Positions 29,320 through 36,710 of a stretch of DNA of 64,000 nt are shown in pieces (within the stretch, counting starts at the first letter, position 1; each line of letters opens with the position of its first letter). The position numbers and the translations under genes were made by a program. The stretch covers positions 40,349-104,348 of the forward strand of contig JANQHF010000073.1 in NCBI GenBank assembly GCA_028282725.1, read 5' to 3'. The notes beneath the pieces were generated by a model that did not search any database, was not told the origin of the DNA, and saw only the letters and a program-made list of their open reading frames with translations. Origin of the DNA: Saprospiraceae bacterium. GTDB lineage: Bacteria; Bacteroidota; Bacteroidia; Chitinophagales; Saprospiraceae.

Positions 29320-30828
29320 TTAACTTTCTCCCATCAGGAAGCTCCATACTTTATTGAAGATCACTTTACGAGCTGATTCCTGGGTACTGTTTTCTTTGGA
29401 TGCTTCATTGGTTATGGCGTCTGCGATTCCCGATTTACAATGTTCAAGACCGTCAAGGAACTGCTCCAATAACTGTTTGTCGGAAAGGAGCAGGGTAGAG
29501 AATGATTCCTTGTCGATGACCAGGACCTGGCAGTCTTCACGCGCCTTGATTGAAGCTGTGCGCGGTTCTCCTGTGAGCAAGCTTAACTCGCCGAAGAATT
29601 CCCCTTTCTCTTTTTGTGCTACTTCGATATCCTGTTGTCCCTCGGCTTCGACAAGCACCCGGATACCTCCTTTATAAATAATATACATCGAATTCCCGGT
29701 TGCACCCTGGTGCACGATGATATCGTCTTTTGCAAATAGTATATGACGACATTGATCTGACAACTCCCTGATTCTTTCATTATCCATATTCCTCAACCAA
29801 TCCAGTGAATTCAGGAATTGGAGGATGTCATCATCTTCCAAGCTGATAATCTCCACGTTAGAGTCCTCAACAACCTGCATTTGAATCTCACTGGTAGGGT
29901 ATGGAATCTTAATCTTGTGTCTGCTCAATGTGTACCATAATCTGGATAGTACTACATCCTGTATATAAAGTATATCTGCATAGTCATAGAGCCAATACCT
30001 CAAACAATATTTCACCCCGCTGTCCATATAATCGGTAACAAAAACGCCGAGATTACCATCTATTTCAACTTCGTCAATTTCATTGAGCAGGTTTTTCAGG
30101 ACATTTTTTACGCGATTGGGTGGGTGGCTGTAGTCCAGTACGATAAAGAAATTGTGGATTTGTCGACGAGTAGGTCTTGAGAAGTTGACTATTTTATCTT
30201 CTGAGACAAACCTGTTAGTTAATGAGATCCTGTGATTCTCCCGTGAAAGGATAGTAACAGTACGCCAGTTTTGGTCAACGACCTTCCCCTCAAATCCTCC
30301 AAGGTTTACCCAATCATCAATATTGAATGGAGATTCTATTTGCAGGGATATACCGGAAAACAAATTGCTGAGAGTGTCCTGAAGTGCTAATCCAATGACT
30401 GCCGCTCCAACTGTTGAAGTGACCAAGACACCGGTCAGTTGCTTGTTGAAGATGACGCCAATCAGAATGAGGATCACGACTACGACGATGAAAAAGGCAA
30501 GAATGTCAAAAACAAACCTTGGGAGTTTGAGCCATCTGCGATAATGCAAGAGTGCATAGGTGATCCAAAGTCCGAACTGTATGACTCCGTTGATGATCAG
30601 AATCAGGACTATAGTGGCAAATACCTTGTGAGGGTCACTAAGATTTTCCAGATTATGTATATCGAGATCTCCTAAGAAATAGGCAACAGTCGCCGTGAGA
30701 AAAGCAATGAGGTTAGAGAGAAGGGCTTTTCGGTCATATGAAATGCCCATCGCTCTTTTAAAATATACGGAAACAACGAGGACGAGCACAAAGAGTGCAC
30801 CAGTGTACAGAAATATGTTTCCATTCAT
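29320..30828 (-). CDS. MscS-type mechanosensitive channel with cyclic-nucleotide-binding domain
   Basis: 502 residues. About five membrane helices (1-170), with the pore-lining helix GAAVIGLALQDTLSNLFSGI, an MscS beta domain (DDWVNLGGFEGKVVDQNWRTVTI), and a C-terminal cNMP-binding domain (about 360-480) with FGELSLLTGEPRTASIKA. The channel would release solutes on osmotic downshock, with the added domain tuning gating by a nucleotide or merely by structure. The phosphate-binding cassette keeps the Glu and the Arg (GELSLLTGEPRTA). Convergent with the propeller gene, with 11 bp between. Confidence 0.9.
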   Translation of the reverse strand: MNGNIFLYTGALFVLVLVVSVYFKRAMGISYDRKALLSNLIAFLTATVAYFLGDLDIHNLENLSDPHKVFATIVLILIINGVIQFGLWITYALLHYRRWLKLPRFVFDILAFFIVVVVILILIGVIFNKQLTGVLVTSTVGAAVIGLALQDTLSNLFSGISLQIESPFNIDDWVNLGGFEGKVVDQNWRTVTILSRENHRISLTNRFVSEDKIVNFSRPTRRQIHNFFIVLDYSHPPNRVKNVLKNLLNEIDEVEIDGNLGVFVTDYMDSGVKYCLRYWLYDYADILYIQDVVLSRLWYTLSRHKIKIPYPTSEIQMQVVEDSNVEIISLEDDDILQFLNSLDWLRNMDNERIRELSDQCRHILFAKDDIIVHQGATGNSMYIIYKGGIRVLVEAEGQQDIEVAQKEKGEFFGELSLLTGEPRTASIKAREDCQVLVIDKESFSTLLLSDKQLLEQFLDGLEHCKSGIADAITNEASKENSTQESARKVIFNKVWSFLMGES

Positions 30829-30878
30829 GATGGAAAAATAGTCACTATTTTTAAAAGAAGAGAATGAGCCCTGCTTTA

Positions 30879-30901
30879 GCTTTAAGCGTTTCGCTTAAAG
30901 C
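30879..30901. repeat. Perfect 10-bp-arm palindrome
   Basis: GCTTTAAGCG and CGCTTAAAGC flank a TTT loop. It lies just upstream of the MscS-type gene within a cluster of palindromes and has no T-run, so I treat it as a repeat or structural element and not as a terminator. Confidence 0.7.
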
Positions 30902-30910
30902 AACGGGAAG

Positions 30911-30942
30911 TTAAACAATGGGCTAAAGCCCATTGGATGTCA
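30911..30942. repeat. 32-bp palindromic interspersed repeat, copy 1
   Basis: Contains CAATGGGCTAAAGCCCATTG, a 20-bp palindrome with a short central mismatch. A second copy at 30991-31022 matches at 30 of 32 positions, including the flanking TTAAA and GATGTCA, so the unit is longer than the palindrome. The pattern fits REP-like elements. Confidence 0.8.
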
Positions 30943-30990
30943 CACTTTGATGGTCATGTCTCCTCCAAGGGGGTTTTAACCTTTGGATAA

Positions 30991-31022
30991 TTAAACAATG
31001 GGCTTCAGCCCATTGGATGTCA
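30991..31022. repeat. 32-bp palindromic interspersed repeat, copy 2
   Basis: CAATGGGCTTCAGCCCATTG lies at its centre. It differs from copy 1 only at the two loop bases. Between the copies is a related hairpin, CCAAGGGGGTTTTAACCTTTGG (30965-30986). Confidence 0.8.
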
Positions 31023-31079
31023 GTAATTAGATTTTTGCATCACTCCCAAACTCAAACACTTCACGCACACATGACCCCA

Positions 31080-31096
31080 AAGGGGTTTCACCCCTT
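31080..31096. repeat. Palindrome AAGGGGTTTCACCCCTT
   Basis: Fourth hairpin of the cluster, 17 bp after the end of the MoxR-like gene in reading direction of that gene. It could slow transcription past the MoxR-like gene, but it lacks a T-run and resembles dispersed repeats. Confidence 0.6.
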
Positions 31097-31112
31097 GCTG
31101 CTGTATATACCC

Positions 31113-32588
31113 TCAAATATCCTCTCCGGAGGTGAGATCGTCAAACATACCGGCAAGGGGATCTGAGAAACTGAATTTCGAATCAAGAATATTTTTTCCA
31201 ATGACCTCAAAAGCAGCCAGTCCGTGCAGAATAAGTTCTTTGTACAAATATTTCATTTCATGATTGTCCGTCCTTCCATTGAGAATCTGGTCCATCCCTT
31301 GTACTTGATCCAGTTTAGTCCGGAAATCTTTTTCGTTGTCATCATTTAACAGGTCCAGATGATTTCCTGAGGCAAACCATGCCCTGGTAATACCGTAGGG
31401 ATCTTTTTCTCCCAATTTTTGACTCTTATCCGGATCGGGGAAGTGATCGAGAAAGAATTCCTTGATCGCTTCATCGACAAGATGCATGGCAACGGCATAG
31501 GGTCCGATTTGTTCTCCCTCATAGACCAACTCAACTTTTCCGGTAATAGCCGGCACCACACCCCAGAAATCGGTAATGCGGACCGAGGTACTTTGATCCT
31601 GGTTTTGTAGCATTCTACGTTCTGCAGCGCTAACGAGATTCTCAAGGGCTGAAATACTCAATCTTGCAGAAACACCGGATTTGTCATCGATATAATCACT
31701 TTCGCGTGCCTGGAAGGAAATCATCTCCAGAATAGTCCTGATCTCGTCACTGACAAGAATGCTGTTTTCTTGTTCGGCGGCTATAGATGATTCCTGATCA
31801 GTAATGGCCTTGGCAATATCAATTTCCTTTGGATAGTGCGTTAGAATCTGGCTTTCAATTCGATCCTTTAGGGGTGTAACAATGCTCCCTCTATTGGTGT
31901 AGTCTTCCGGGTTTGCCGTAAACACAAATTGGATATCAAGGGGAAATCGAAGTTTGAATCCCCTGATTTGAAGATCTCCTTCCTGCAAGATATTAAAAAG
32001 AGATACCTGGATCCTTGCTTGCAGATCCGGCAATTCATTGAGTACAAATATCGATCGATGAGCCCTCGGTACCAATCCGAAATGGATCACTCTTTCATCG
32101 GCATATGACAATTTGAGGGTGGCTGCTTTGATCGGGTCTACGTCACCGATCAAATCTGCAACACTGACGTCGGGTGTTGCCAGTTTTTCAACGAAGCGCT
32201 GACTTCGATGGACCCAGTCAACAGGGGTTTCGTCTTCCATTTTTTCAATAAGATCGATGGCAAATCTGGATAGTGGTTGTAACGGATCATCACTGATTTC
32301 GGATCCCTTTACAACCGGTATATACTCATCCAACAGCTGAGTCATCAACCTGGCGATCCTCGTCTTTGCCTGTCCTCTCAGACCCAACAATAATATGTTG
32401 TGCCTTGATAAAATGGCTCGTTCAATGTCCGGAAGGACCGTATCATCAAAGCCAATGATTCCTTCGAATATGGATTCATTTTTTTTGATTTTAGCGATCA
32501 GGTTTTCACGCAATTCCTGTTTGATACTCCTGGGACGATAATCACTTTTCTTAAGTGCACCCAGAGTGGTAATGTCTGGTTTGGCCAA
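31113..32588 (-). CDS. MoxR/BchI-like AAA+ ATPase
   Basis: 491 residues. The Walker A motif is atypical, GLRGQAKT (69-76), and the Walker B acidic pair is replaced by Asn-Glu (SIFVLNELPDL). The BchI-like insert EGDLQIRGFKLRFPLDIQFVFTANPEDY and the arginine-finger region TPLKDRIESQI follow. The C-terminal third (about 290-491) is helical. It lies 32 bp after a VWA-domain gene, the usual partner: such ATPase/VWA pairs remodel or insert metal into protein complexes, as in magnesium chelatase or MoxR systems. It is cytoplasmic; the client is unknown. The same neighbourhood in reading order places the MscS-type channel next. Confidence 0.85.
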   Translation of the reverse strand: MAKPDITTLGALKKSDYRPRSIKQELRENLIAKIKKNESIFEGIIGFDDTVLPDIERAILSRHNILLLGLRGQAKTRIARLMTQLLDEYIPVVKGSEISDDPLQPLSRFAIDLIEKMEDETPVDWVHRSQRFVEKLATPDVSVADLIGDVDPIKAATLKLSYADERVIHFGLVPRAHRSIFVLNELPDLQARIQVSLFNILQEGDLQIRGFKLRFPLDIQFVFTANPEDYTNRGSIVTPLKDRIESQILTHYPKEIDIAKAITDQESSIAAEQENSILVSDEIRTILEMISFQARESDYIDDKSGVSARLSISALENLVSAAERRMLQNQDQSTSVRITDFWGVVPAITGKVELVYEGEQIGPYAVAMHLVDEAIKEFFLDHFPDPDKSQKLGEKDPYGITRAWFASGNHLDLLNDDNEKDFRTKLDQVQGMDQILNGRTDNHEMKYLYKELILHGLAAFEVIGKNILDSKFSFSDPLAGMFDDLTSGEDI

Positions 32589-32620
32589 TGGATTTGATTT
32601 TATTTGATAATGAAATTGAT

Positions 32621-33721
32621 CTATTGTTTTCTTTTTCTTTTGTTGTCCTTGTAATCCATAAATATGAATTCGCCTAGTCCACGCAAGCTGCTGTAGAAAG
32701 CCTTCCCATCATTTGCCCTGGTAAACTGGTCGACAAAGTTCACGAGATAGGGATCGGTCGCAATCATGAATGTCGTAATGGGAATGCCTAGTTTTCTGCA
32801 CTTGGTAGCAAGACCCAAAGTTCGATTTAAGATTTTCCGGTCCAGTCCAAAGGCATTCTTGTAATATTTTTTACCTTTTTTCAGACAGGTGGGCTTCCCA
32901 TCGGTAATCATCATGATCTGCTTATTGGGATTTTTTCGTCTGCGTAAAATGTCCATTGCCAATTCCAGTCCTGCAACTGTATTGGTATGGTAGGGACCCA
33001 CTTGCAAGTAGGGGAGGTCCTTTATTTCGATCTTCCAGGCATCATTGCCAAAAACTATGATGTCAAGGGTGTCTTTAGGGTAACGCGTTTTAATCAATTC
33101 GGCAAGTGCCATCGCTACCTTTTTTGCCGGAGTGATCCGGTCTTCTCCATACAAAATCATGGAATGGGAAATATCGAGCATCAGCACCGAGGACGTCTGG
33201 CTTTTGAAGTAGGTCTCATGAACTTCAAGGTCATTCTGAGTCAATCTGAATTCGTCGATACCATGGTTGATCTGTGCATTTCTCAGTGACTCACTTACGG
33301 CAATGTTATCCAGTTTATCTCCGAATTGAAAAGGCCTTACTTCTGAAGTGAATTCGTCTCCATATCCCGTATTTCGCGTGATGTGGTTCCCTCGCTTGGA
33401 CTTTTGCAATTGATCGAAGATATCATCGAGAGCTTTGCGACGAAGTGCAATTTCCATTTTGGTGGTGGGGTTTAACAGTCCTCCTTTGGCCTTGCTTTCC
33501 GATATGTACCCTTTATCGATCAGATCTTGAATAAAATCTGAAATGCCGTAATTCTCATCCGTTAATTCGTACTGCTTATCCAATTCTGTCAGCCAGGACA
33601 AAGCTTCGCTGACATCTCCGGATGTATACACCAATAGTTCCTGAAAGATCTGAAGCAATCGCTCAAAGGGATCATCGGCAAATGCGTCTTTATCAAAGTC
33701 TGTAAATCGCCAACCTATCAT
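32621..33721 (-). CDS. VWA-domain partner of the MoxR-like ATPase
   Basis: 366 residues without a signal peptide. The C-terminal half is a von Willebrand A domain with a complete MIDAS start, D183-x-S185-x-S187 (MLDISHS), and a downstream MMITDGKPT. The N-terminal half is helical and charged. This is the chelatase-D-like or CoxE-like partner of the AAA ATPase encoded 32 bp downstream, and the two should form a cytoplasmic complex. It is the first gene of the unit and diverges from the methyltransferase gene across a 120-bp spacer. Confidence 0.87.
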   Translation of the reverse strand: MIGWRFTDFDKDAFADDPFERLLQIFQELLVYTSGDVSEALSWLTELDKQYELTDENYGISDFIQDLIDKGYISESKAKGGLLNPTTKMEIALRRKALDDIFDQLQKSKRGNHITRNTGYGDEFTSEVRPFQFGDKLDNIAVSESLRNAQINHGIDEFRLTQNDLEVHETYFKSQTSSVLMLDISHSMILYGEDRITPAKKVAMALAELIKTRYPKDTLDIIVFGNDAWKIEIKDLPYLQVGPYHTNTVAGLELAMDILRRRKNPNKQIMMITDGKPTCLKKGKKYYKNAFGLDRKILNRTLGLATKCRKLGIPITTFMIATDPYLVNFVDQFTRANDGKAFYSSLRGLGEFIFMDYKDNKRKRKQ

Positions 33722-33785
33722 CGTAAATAATAACTGTATTCGAGACGGAATGTTTGAACTCCAATTTTTTGTTCAATCAGAAAAA

Positions 33786-33799
33786 TCAGAAAATTCTGA
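33786..33799. promoter_or_regulatory. Inverted repeat overlapping the likely -33 region of the methyltransferase operon
   Basis: TCAGAA-AA-TTCTGA is a 6-bp inverted repeat, preceded by a further direct copy of TCAGAAAAA. It ends 19 bp before a TATCTTTG -7 element, so a protein bound here would cover the -33 region. It is a plausible operator for a metal or redox sensor, or for the AbrB-like protein of the operon. Confidence 0.4.
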
Positions 33800-33818
33800 A
33801 AAATAGAAATATTCAGCT

Positions 33819-33826
33819 TATCTTTG
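33819..33826 (+). promoter_or_regulatory. -7 element of the methyltransferase/AbrB/peptide operon
   Basis: TATCTTTG matches TAnnTTTG exactly and lies 15 bp before the ATG, giving a very short leader. The -33 position carries TTCTG inside the inverted repeat described separately. Confidence 0.55.
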
Positions 33827-33841
33827 TCGCAAAAGTAAGAT

Positions 33842-34468
33842 ATGGAAGACTTACAATCCAAACAATATTTTGAGACTGTATCGTCTGAATGGGATACGAT
33901 GGGCAATAGTTTTTTTGGTGATGCTCCACGAAACCGGATCTATAGTGAAATGTCCACAAGACCAGGACAAACTATAGCTGACATTGGAAGTGGCAGTGGC
34001 TATTTGTTGGAGGGACTGGTTGATCAACCTGTACACCTGGTAGCTATTGATCAATCTCCGTCCATGTTAGAGCAAATCCGGGAAAAATTGGGAGATCAGA
34101 TTGAAGTCATCGAGGGCACTTCAGAGAATTTGCCGTTGCAAGACGATAGTGTGGATTATGTTATTGCCAATATGTACCTGCATCATGTCGAGAGACCCGG
34201 AGCAGCGATCAAGGAAATGGTAAGGATTTTGAAACAAGACGGCACCCTTATTTTTACGGACCTGGACAAGCATGATTACGAGCAATTGATCACAGAACAT
34301 CACGACCGTTGGAAGGGCTTTGACAGGGAGGACATTAGGCAATGGATGACAGAGGCTGGACTGAAAGATGTTGTCGTTGATTGTCTGGGATCGGGATGCT
34401 GTACCACCACTTGCTGTGATGGGGATATTGCGATCGACATATTTGTAGCAAAGGGAATGAAGACCTGA
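33842..34468 (+). CDS. SAM-dependent methyltransferase with Cys-rich tail
   Basis: 208 residues. Class I methyltransferase: motif I ADIGSGSGYLLEGL, acidic AIDQS for the ribose, and the VIANMYLHHV and GTLIFTDLDKHD segments typical of the UbiE/ArsM-like group. The tail is unusual: Cys181, Cys186-Cys187 and Cys191-Cys192 (GSGCCTTTCCDGD) precede a final beta strand. Paired cysteines suggest binding of a thiophilic ion such as arsenic, mercury, copper or zinc near the active site. The classic ArsM cysteine layout is not evident in the N-terminal half, so arsenite methylation is only a guess. The next two genes are also Cys-rich and 43 and 58 bp apart. Confidence 0.85.
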   Translation: MEDLQSKQYFETVSSEWDTMGNSFFGDAPRNRIYSEMSTRPGQTIADIGSGSGYLLEGLVDQPVHLVAIDQSPSMLEQIREKLGDQIEVIEGTSENLPLQDDSVDYVIANMYLHHVERPGAAIKEMVRILKQDGTLIFTDLDKHDYEQLITEHHDRWKGFDREDIRQWMTEAGLKDVVVDCLGSGCCTTTCCDGDIAIDIFVAKGMKT

Positions 34469-34511
34469 TCATCGTTAATTGAGGGATCATTTATTATAAA
34501 AAAGAGAAAGG

Positions 34512-34787
34512 ATGTCAGAGAAAAATAATAATTGTACGCAAATCGAAGCGATTGTAAGTTTTGACGAAAGAGGTCAATTGGTCATACCCAAGGATCTGAG
34601 GAAAAAGTTCAACTTACAACCCGGTGACAAATTTGCATTGATCAGTTGTATGACAAATTGTGGAGATGGTAATTGTACGTCTGAGGAAACCACTCTTTGC
34701 TGCTTTACCCTTGTCCATACGGATCAGTTAAAAGGGGTTGTAAATCAAGCATTGGGTCCGGTGATGTCAGGGATATTTAACAATTGA
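34512..34787 (+). CDS. Cys-rich AbrB/SpoVT-like protein
   Basis: 91 residues. Residues 10-45 form an AbrB/SpoVT swapped-hairpin type domain (IEAIVSFDERGQLVIPKDLRKK-like, LQPGDKFALI). Cys8, 46, 50, 55, 63 and 64 are added, mostly in CMTNCGDGNC and TTLCCF. From memory, databases label similar short Cys-bearing AbrB proteins as HgcAB-associated; hgcA and hgcB are not in this window and I could not check the match. It may be a metal-sensing DNA-binding protein that controls its own operon or a metal chaperone for the methyltransferase. An RBS-like AGAAAGG precedes the ATG. Confidence 0.8.
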   Translation: MSEKNNNCTQIEAIVSFDERGQLVIPKDLRKKFNLQPGDKFALISCMTNCGDGNCTSEETTLCCFTLVHTDQLKGVVNQALGPVMSGIFNN

Positions 34788-34845
34788 CATATGGGATTTT
34801 GTCTATCATATTTAGATCGAGTATTCACTTATTAAATCAATAGTT

Positions 34846-34917
34846 ATGGGATTTCTAACAATTCTATTGTCAGCACTTTGTCCAATACCTGGTTGTTGTG
34901 ACGATGACTGCTGTTAA
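34846..34917 (+). CDS. 23-residue Cys-rich peptide (not in the ORF track)
   Basis: ATG to TAA encodes 23 residues: a hydrophobic N-terminal half (GFLTILLSAL) and a tail CPIPGCCDDDCC with five Cys and three Asp. It lies 58 bp after the AbrB-like gene on the same strand and ends 8 bp before a strong hairpin. The CC-Asp-CC arrangement echoes the CC pairs of the methyltransferase tail, which supports a real gene in the same pathway. It could be a membrane-tethered metal-binding peptide. The Shine-Dalgarno sequence is weak, as usual in this phylum. Without homologues the call remains tentative. Confidence 0.5.
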   Translation: MGFLTILLSALCPIPGCCDDDCC

Positions 34918-34925
34918 TAGCAGTA

Positions 34926-34966
34926 TGCATGCATCCCGGTCAATTCGTTGATCGGGAGTGCATGCA
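34926..34966 (+). terminator. Strong hairpin with TTCG loop after the Cys-rich peptide
   Basis: TGCATGCATCCCGGTCAA and TTGATCGGGAGTGCATGCA pair over about 18 bp (one bulge, one G-U) around a TTCG tetraloop. No T-run follows, so it may act as a 3' stabiliser or a pause site and not as a classical terminator. It marks the end of the methyltransferase/AbrB/peptide unit. Confidence 0.6.
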
Positions 34967-35191
34967 CCTCATTGAGATTTCTATAACAAATATAGCGATT
35001 TGAGTAGTACAGTTCCCTTGCTGTAAAAGTCAAAAGAAGGACAGGCTCTTTACTTCTAACATCCTATCAATTGATATCTCTTTGAAATTCATTCATCTCC
35101 CGGGGAGTGGTGATCGCCTGTTTTTTGTTCAGCAACGTCCTCAACATTTCATTATGGATAATTTTCATACCTATGTGGATTATACGCGATT

Positions 35192-36700
35192 TTGTCAAAG
35201 ATCAATTACAACATCTTTCTTCCTCCCATTATCGTCCTTGTCCTTGTACTCGGAGGAACTCTTCATGATGCCGTTGCAATTACCCGGGTCCTTCAATATT
35301 TTAGAGAAGTCATCCTGCTTTATTTTGATTGGTTGTTCAATCTGACCGTATTTTCTTTTGGCATTATTTGTCTCATCATTTATTTTTCACCTTTGGGAAA
35401 ACAAGTCATCGGAGGGCCTGACTCCAAGCCTATTCTTGACAAAAAAAGATGGTTTGCAGTTGTGCTTTGTACTACAGTGGCAACGGGCATCCTATTCTGG
35501 GGCTCTGCCGAACCGCTTTTCCATCTTCACGAACCTCCGTCCTACAATATAACACCATCTTCAAAAGAAGCTGCTGTCACATCGATGTCCGCCTTATTTA
35601 TGAATTGGACCATACCCCCTTATGCATTGTATACATCGGTATCGCTTTTGTTTGCGTGGTCATATTATAATAAGAAACGCCCCTTTCGCGTGTCTTCTGT
35701 CATTTTTGACTACAAACAGAACAAGAGCCGTTGGTTTCATGATGTAGTAGATAGCATTTGTCTGTTGTCTCTTGTTGGCGGGATGGCGGCATCATTGGGC
35801 GCAGGAGTGCTGACTATTTCCGGTGGGCTGGATCGGAGGTTTTCATTTTCCCAGGGACCTGAGCTATGGACATTAATTACAGTAGCTATTGTCCTTGCAT
35901 TCGTTATTTCTGCGGCCAGTGGCATTCAAAGGGGGATCAAGTGGTTGTCCCAGATCAATGTACTTCTCTTCATAGCCTTAATCGTGATATTTACCTATAG
36001 CCTGATGAATGCAGATGCTCTGATTATATCGTTGAATGCAATTCCGGAATTCATTGTTCATTTTGTTCCGAGAAGTCTGGGGATCTCTGATTTTGATAGA
36101 AGTTGGGAACAAGCCTGGATGTCCTTTTATTGGGCCAACTGGATGGCCTGGGCCCCTGTGACTGCCTTGTTTTTGGGAAGACTTGGGGTTGGTTATTCTG
36201 TCAGAGCATTTATTCGAGTGAATTTATTATATACTTCCTTGTTCAGTGCGCTCTGGATGTGCATTTTTGGAGGAATTGCTCTGAGTATTGATATGAAAAG
36301 TAATGGAATCTTGTATGAAATCCTGGTCGACTCAGGGCCTCAGGATGTTCTTTTTGAGTTGATCTCCAGGATTCCTTTTGCCCCGGTCATCTCCATACTG
36401 TTTTTGATCGTCGTCTATGTCTCTTATGTCACTGCGGCTGATTCCAATACCTCTGCTATGAGCGGACTGAGTGCCCGGGATGTTAATCCGGATCATCCTG
36501 AAGCCTCACTTGTCATTAAGATGATATGGGGCTCATTCATTGCTGTCCTGGCATTGATCATGATCATAACAGGTGGAATTGAAGGAATCAAGACCATTTC
36601 AATTCTCGGTGGATTTCCGATTCTCTTTTTATGTTTGGCAGTGCTATTCAGGCTATCACAATGGGTCTATGCATCGATGAAAATCACAAGATCTCCCTGA
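35192..36700 (+). CDS. BCCT-family betaine/choline/carnitine-type transporter
   Basis: 502 residues and about twelve membrane helices. The family signature is clear: WEQAWMSFYWANWMAWAPV and FLGRLGVGYSVRAFI, plus GWAEPL-like FWGSAEPLFHL and the substrate-helix region. It imports a quaternary ammonium osmolyte such as glycine betaine, using the sodium or proton gradient. A TTG start is used; in-frame sequence upstream holds no ATG before a stop. The long C-terminal regulatory tail of BetP-like members is absent. The gene converges on the serine hydrolase with 10 bp between. Confidence 0.9.
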   Translation: MSKINYNIFLPPIIVLVLVLGGTLHDAVAITRVLQYFREVILLYFDWLFNLTVFSFGIICLIIYFSPLGKQVIGGPDSKPILDKKRWFAVVLCTTVATGILFWGSAEPLFHLHEPPSYNITPSSKEAAVTSMSALFMNWTIPPYALYTSVSLLFAWSYYNKKRPFRVSSVIFDYKQNKSRWFHDVVDSICLLSLVGGMAASLGAGVLTISGGLDRRFSFSQGPELWTLITVAIVLAFVISAASGIQRGIKWLSQINVLLFIALIVIFTYSLMNADALIISLNAIPEFIVHFVPRSLGISDFDRSWEQAWMSFYWANWMAWAPVTALFLGRLGVGYSVRAFIRVNLLYTSLFSALWMCIFGGIALSIDMKSNGILYEILVDSGPQDVLFELISRIPFAPVISILFLIVVYVSYVTAADSNTSAMSGLSARDVNPDHPEASLVIKMIWGSFIAVLALIMIITGGIEGIKTISILGGFPILFLCLAVLFRLSQWVYASMKITRSP

Positions 36701-36710
36701 TCAGGAAAGG

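Noticed and set aside
30879-31096. CRISPR array
   Set aside because: The two 32-bp units are 80 bp apart with unequal neighbours, there are only two copies, and no cas genes are present.
33842-34787. Mercury-methylation locus
   Set aside because: The AbrB-like protein recalls HgcAB-associated proteins, but no corrinoid protein HgcA or ferredoxin HgcB is present in the window.
33842-34917. RiPP-type biosynthetic cluster based on a methyltransferase and a short Cys-rich peptide
   Set aside because: No radical SAM enzyme, cyclase, peptidase or leader-peptide-binding protein is present, and the peptide has a hydrophobic half where a leader would be charged.
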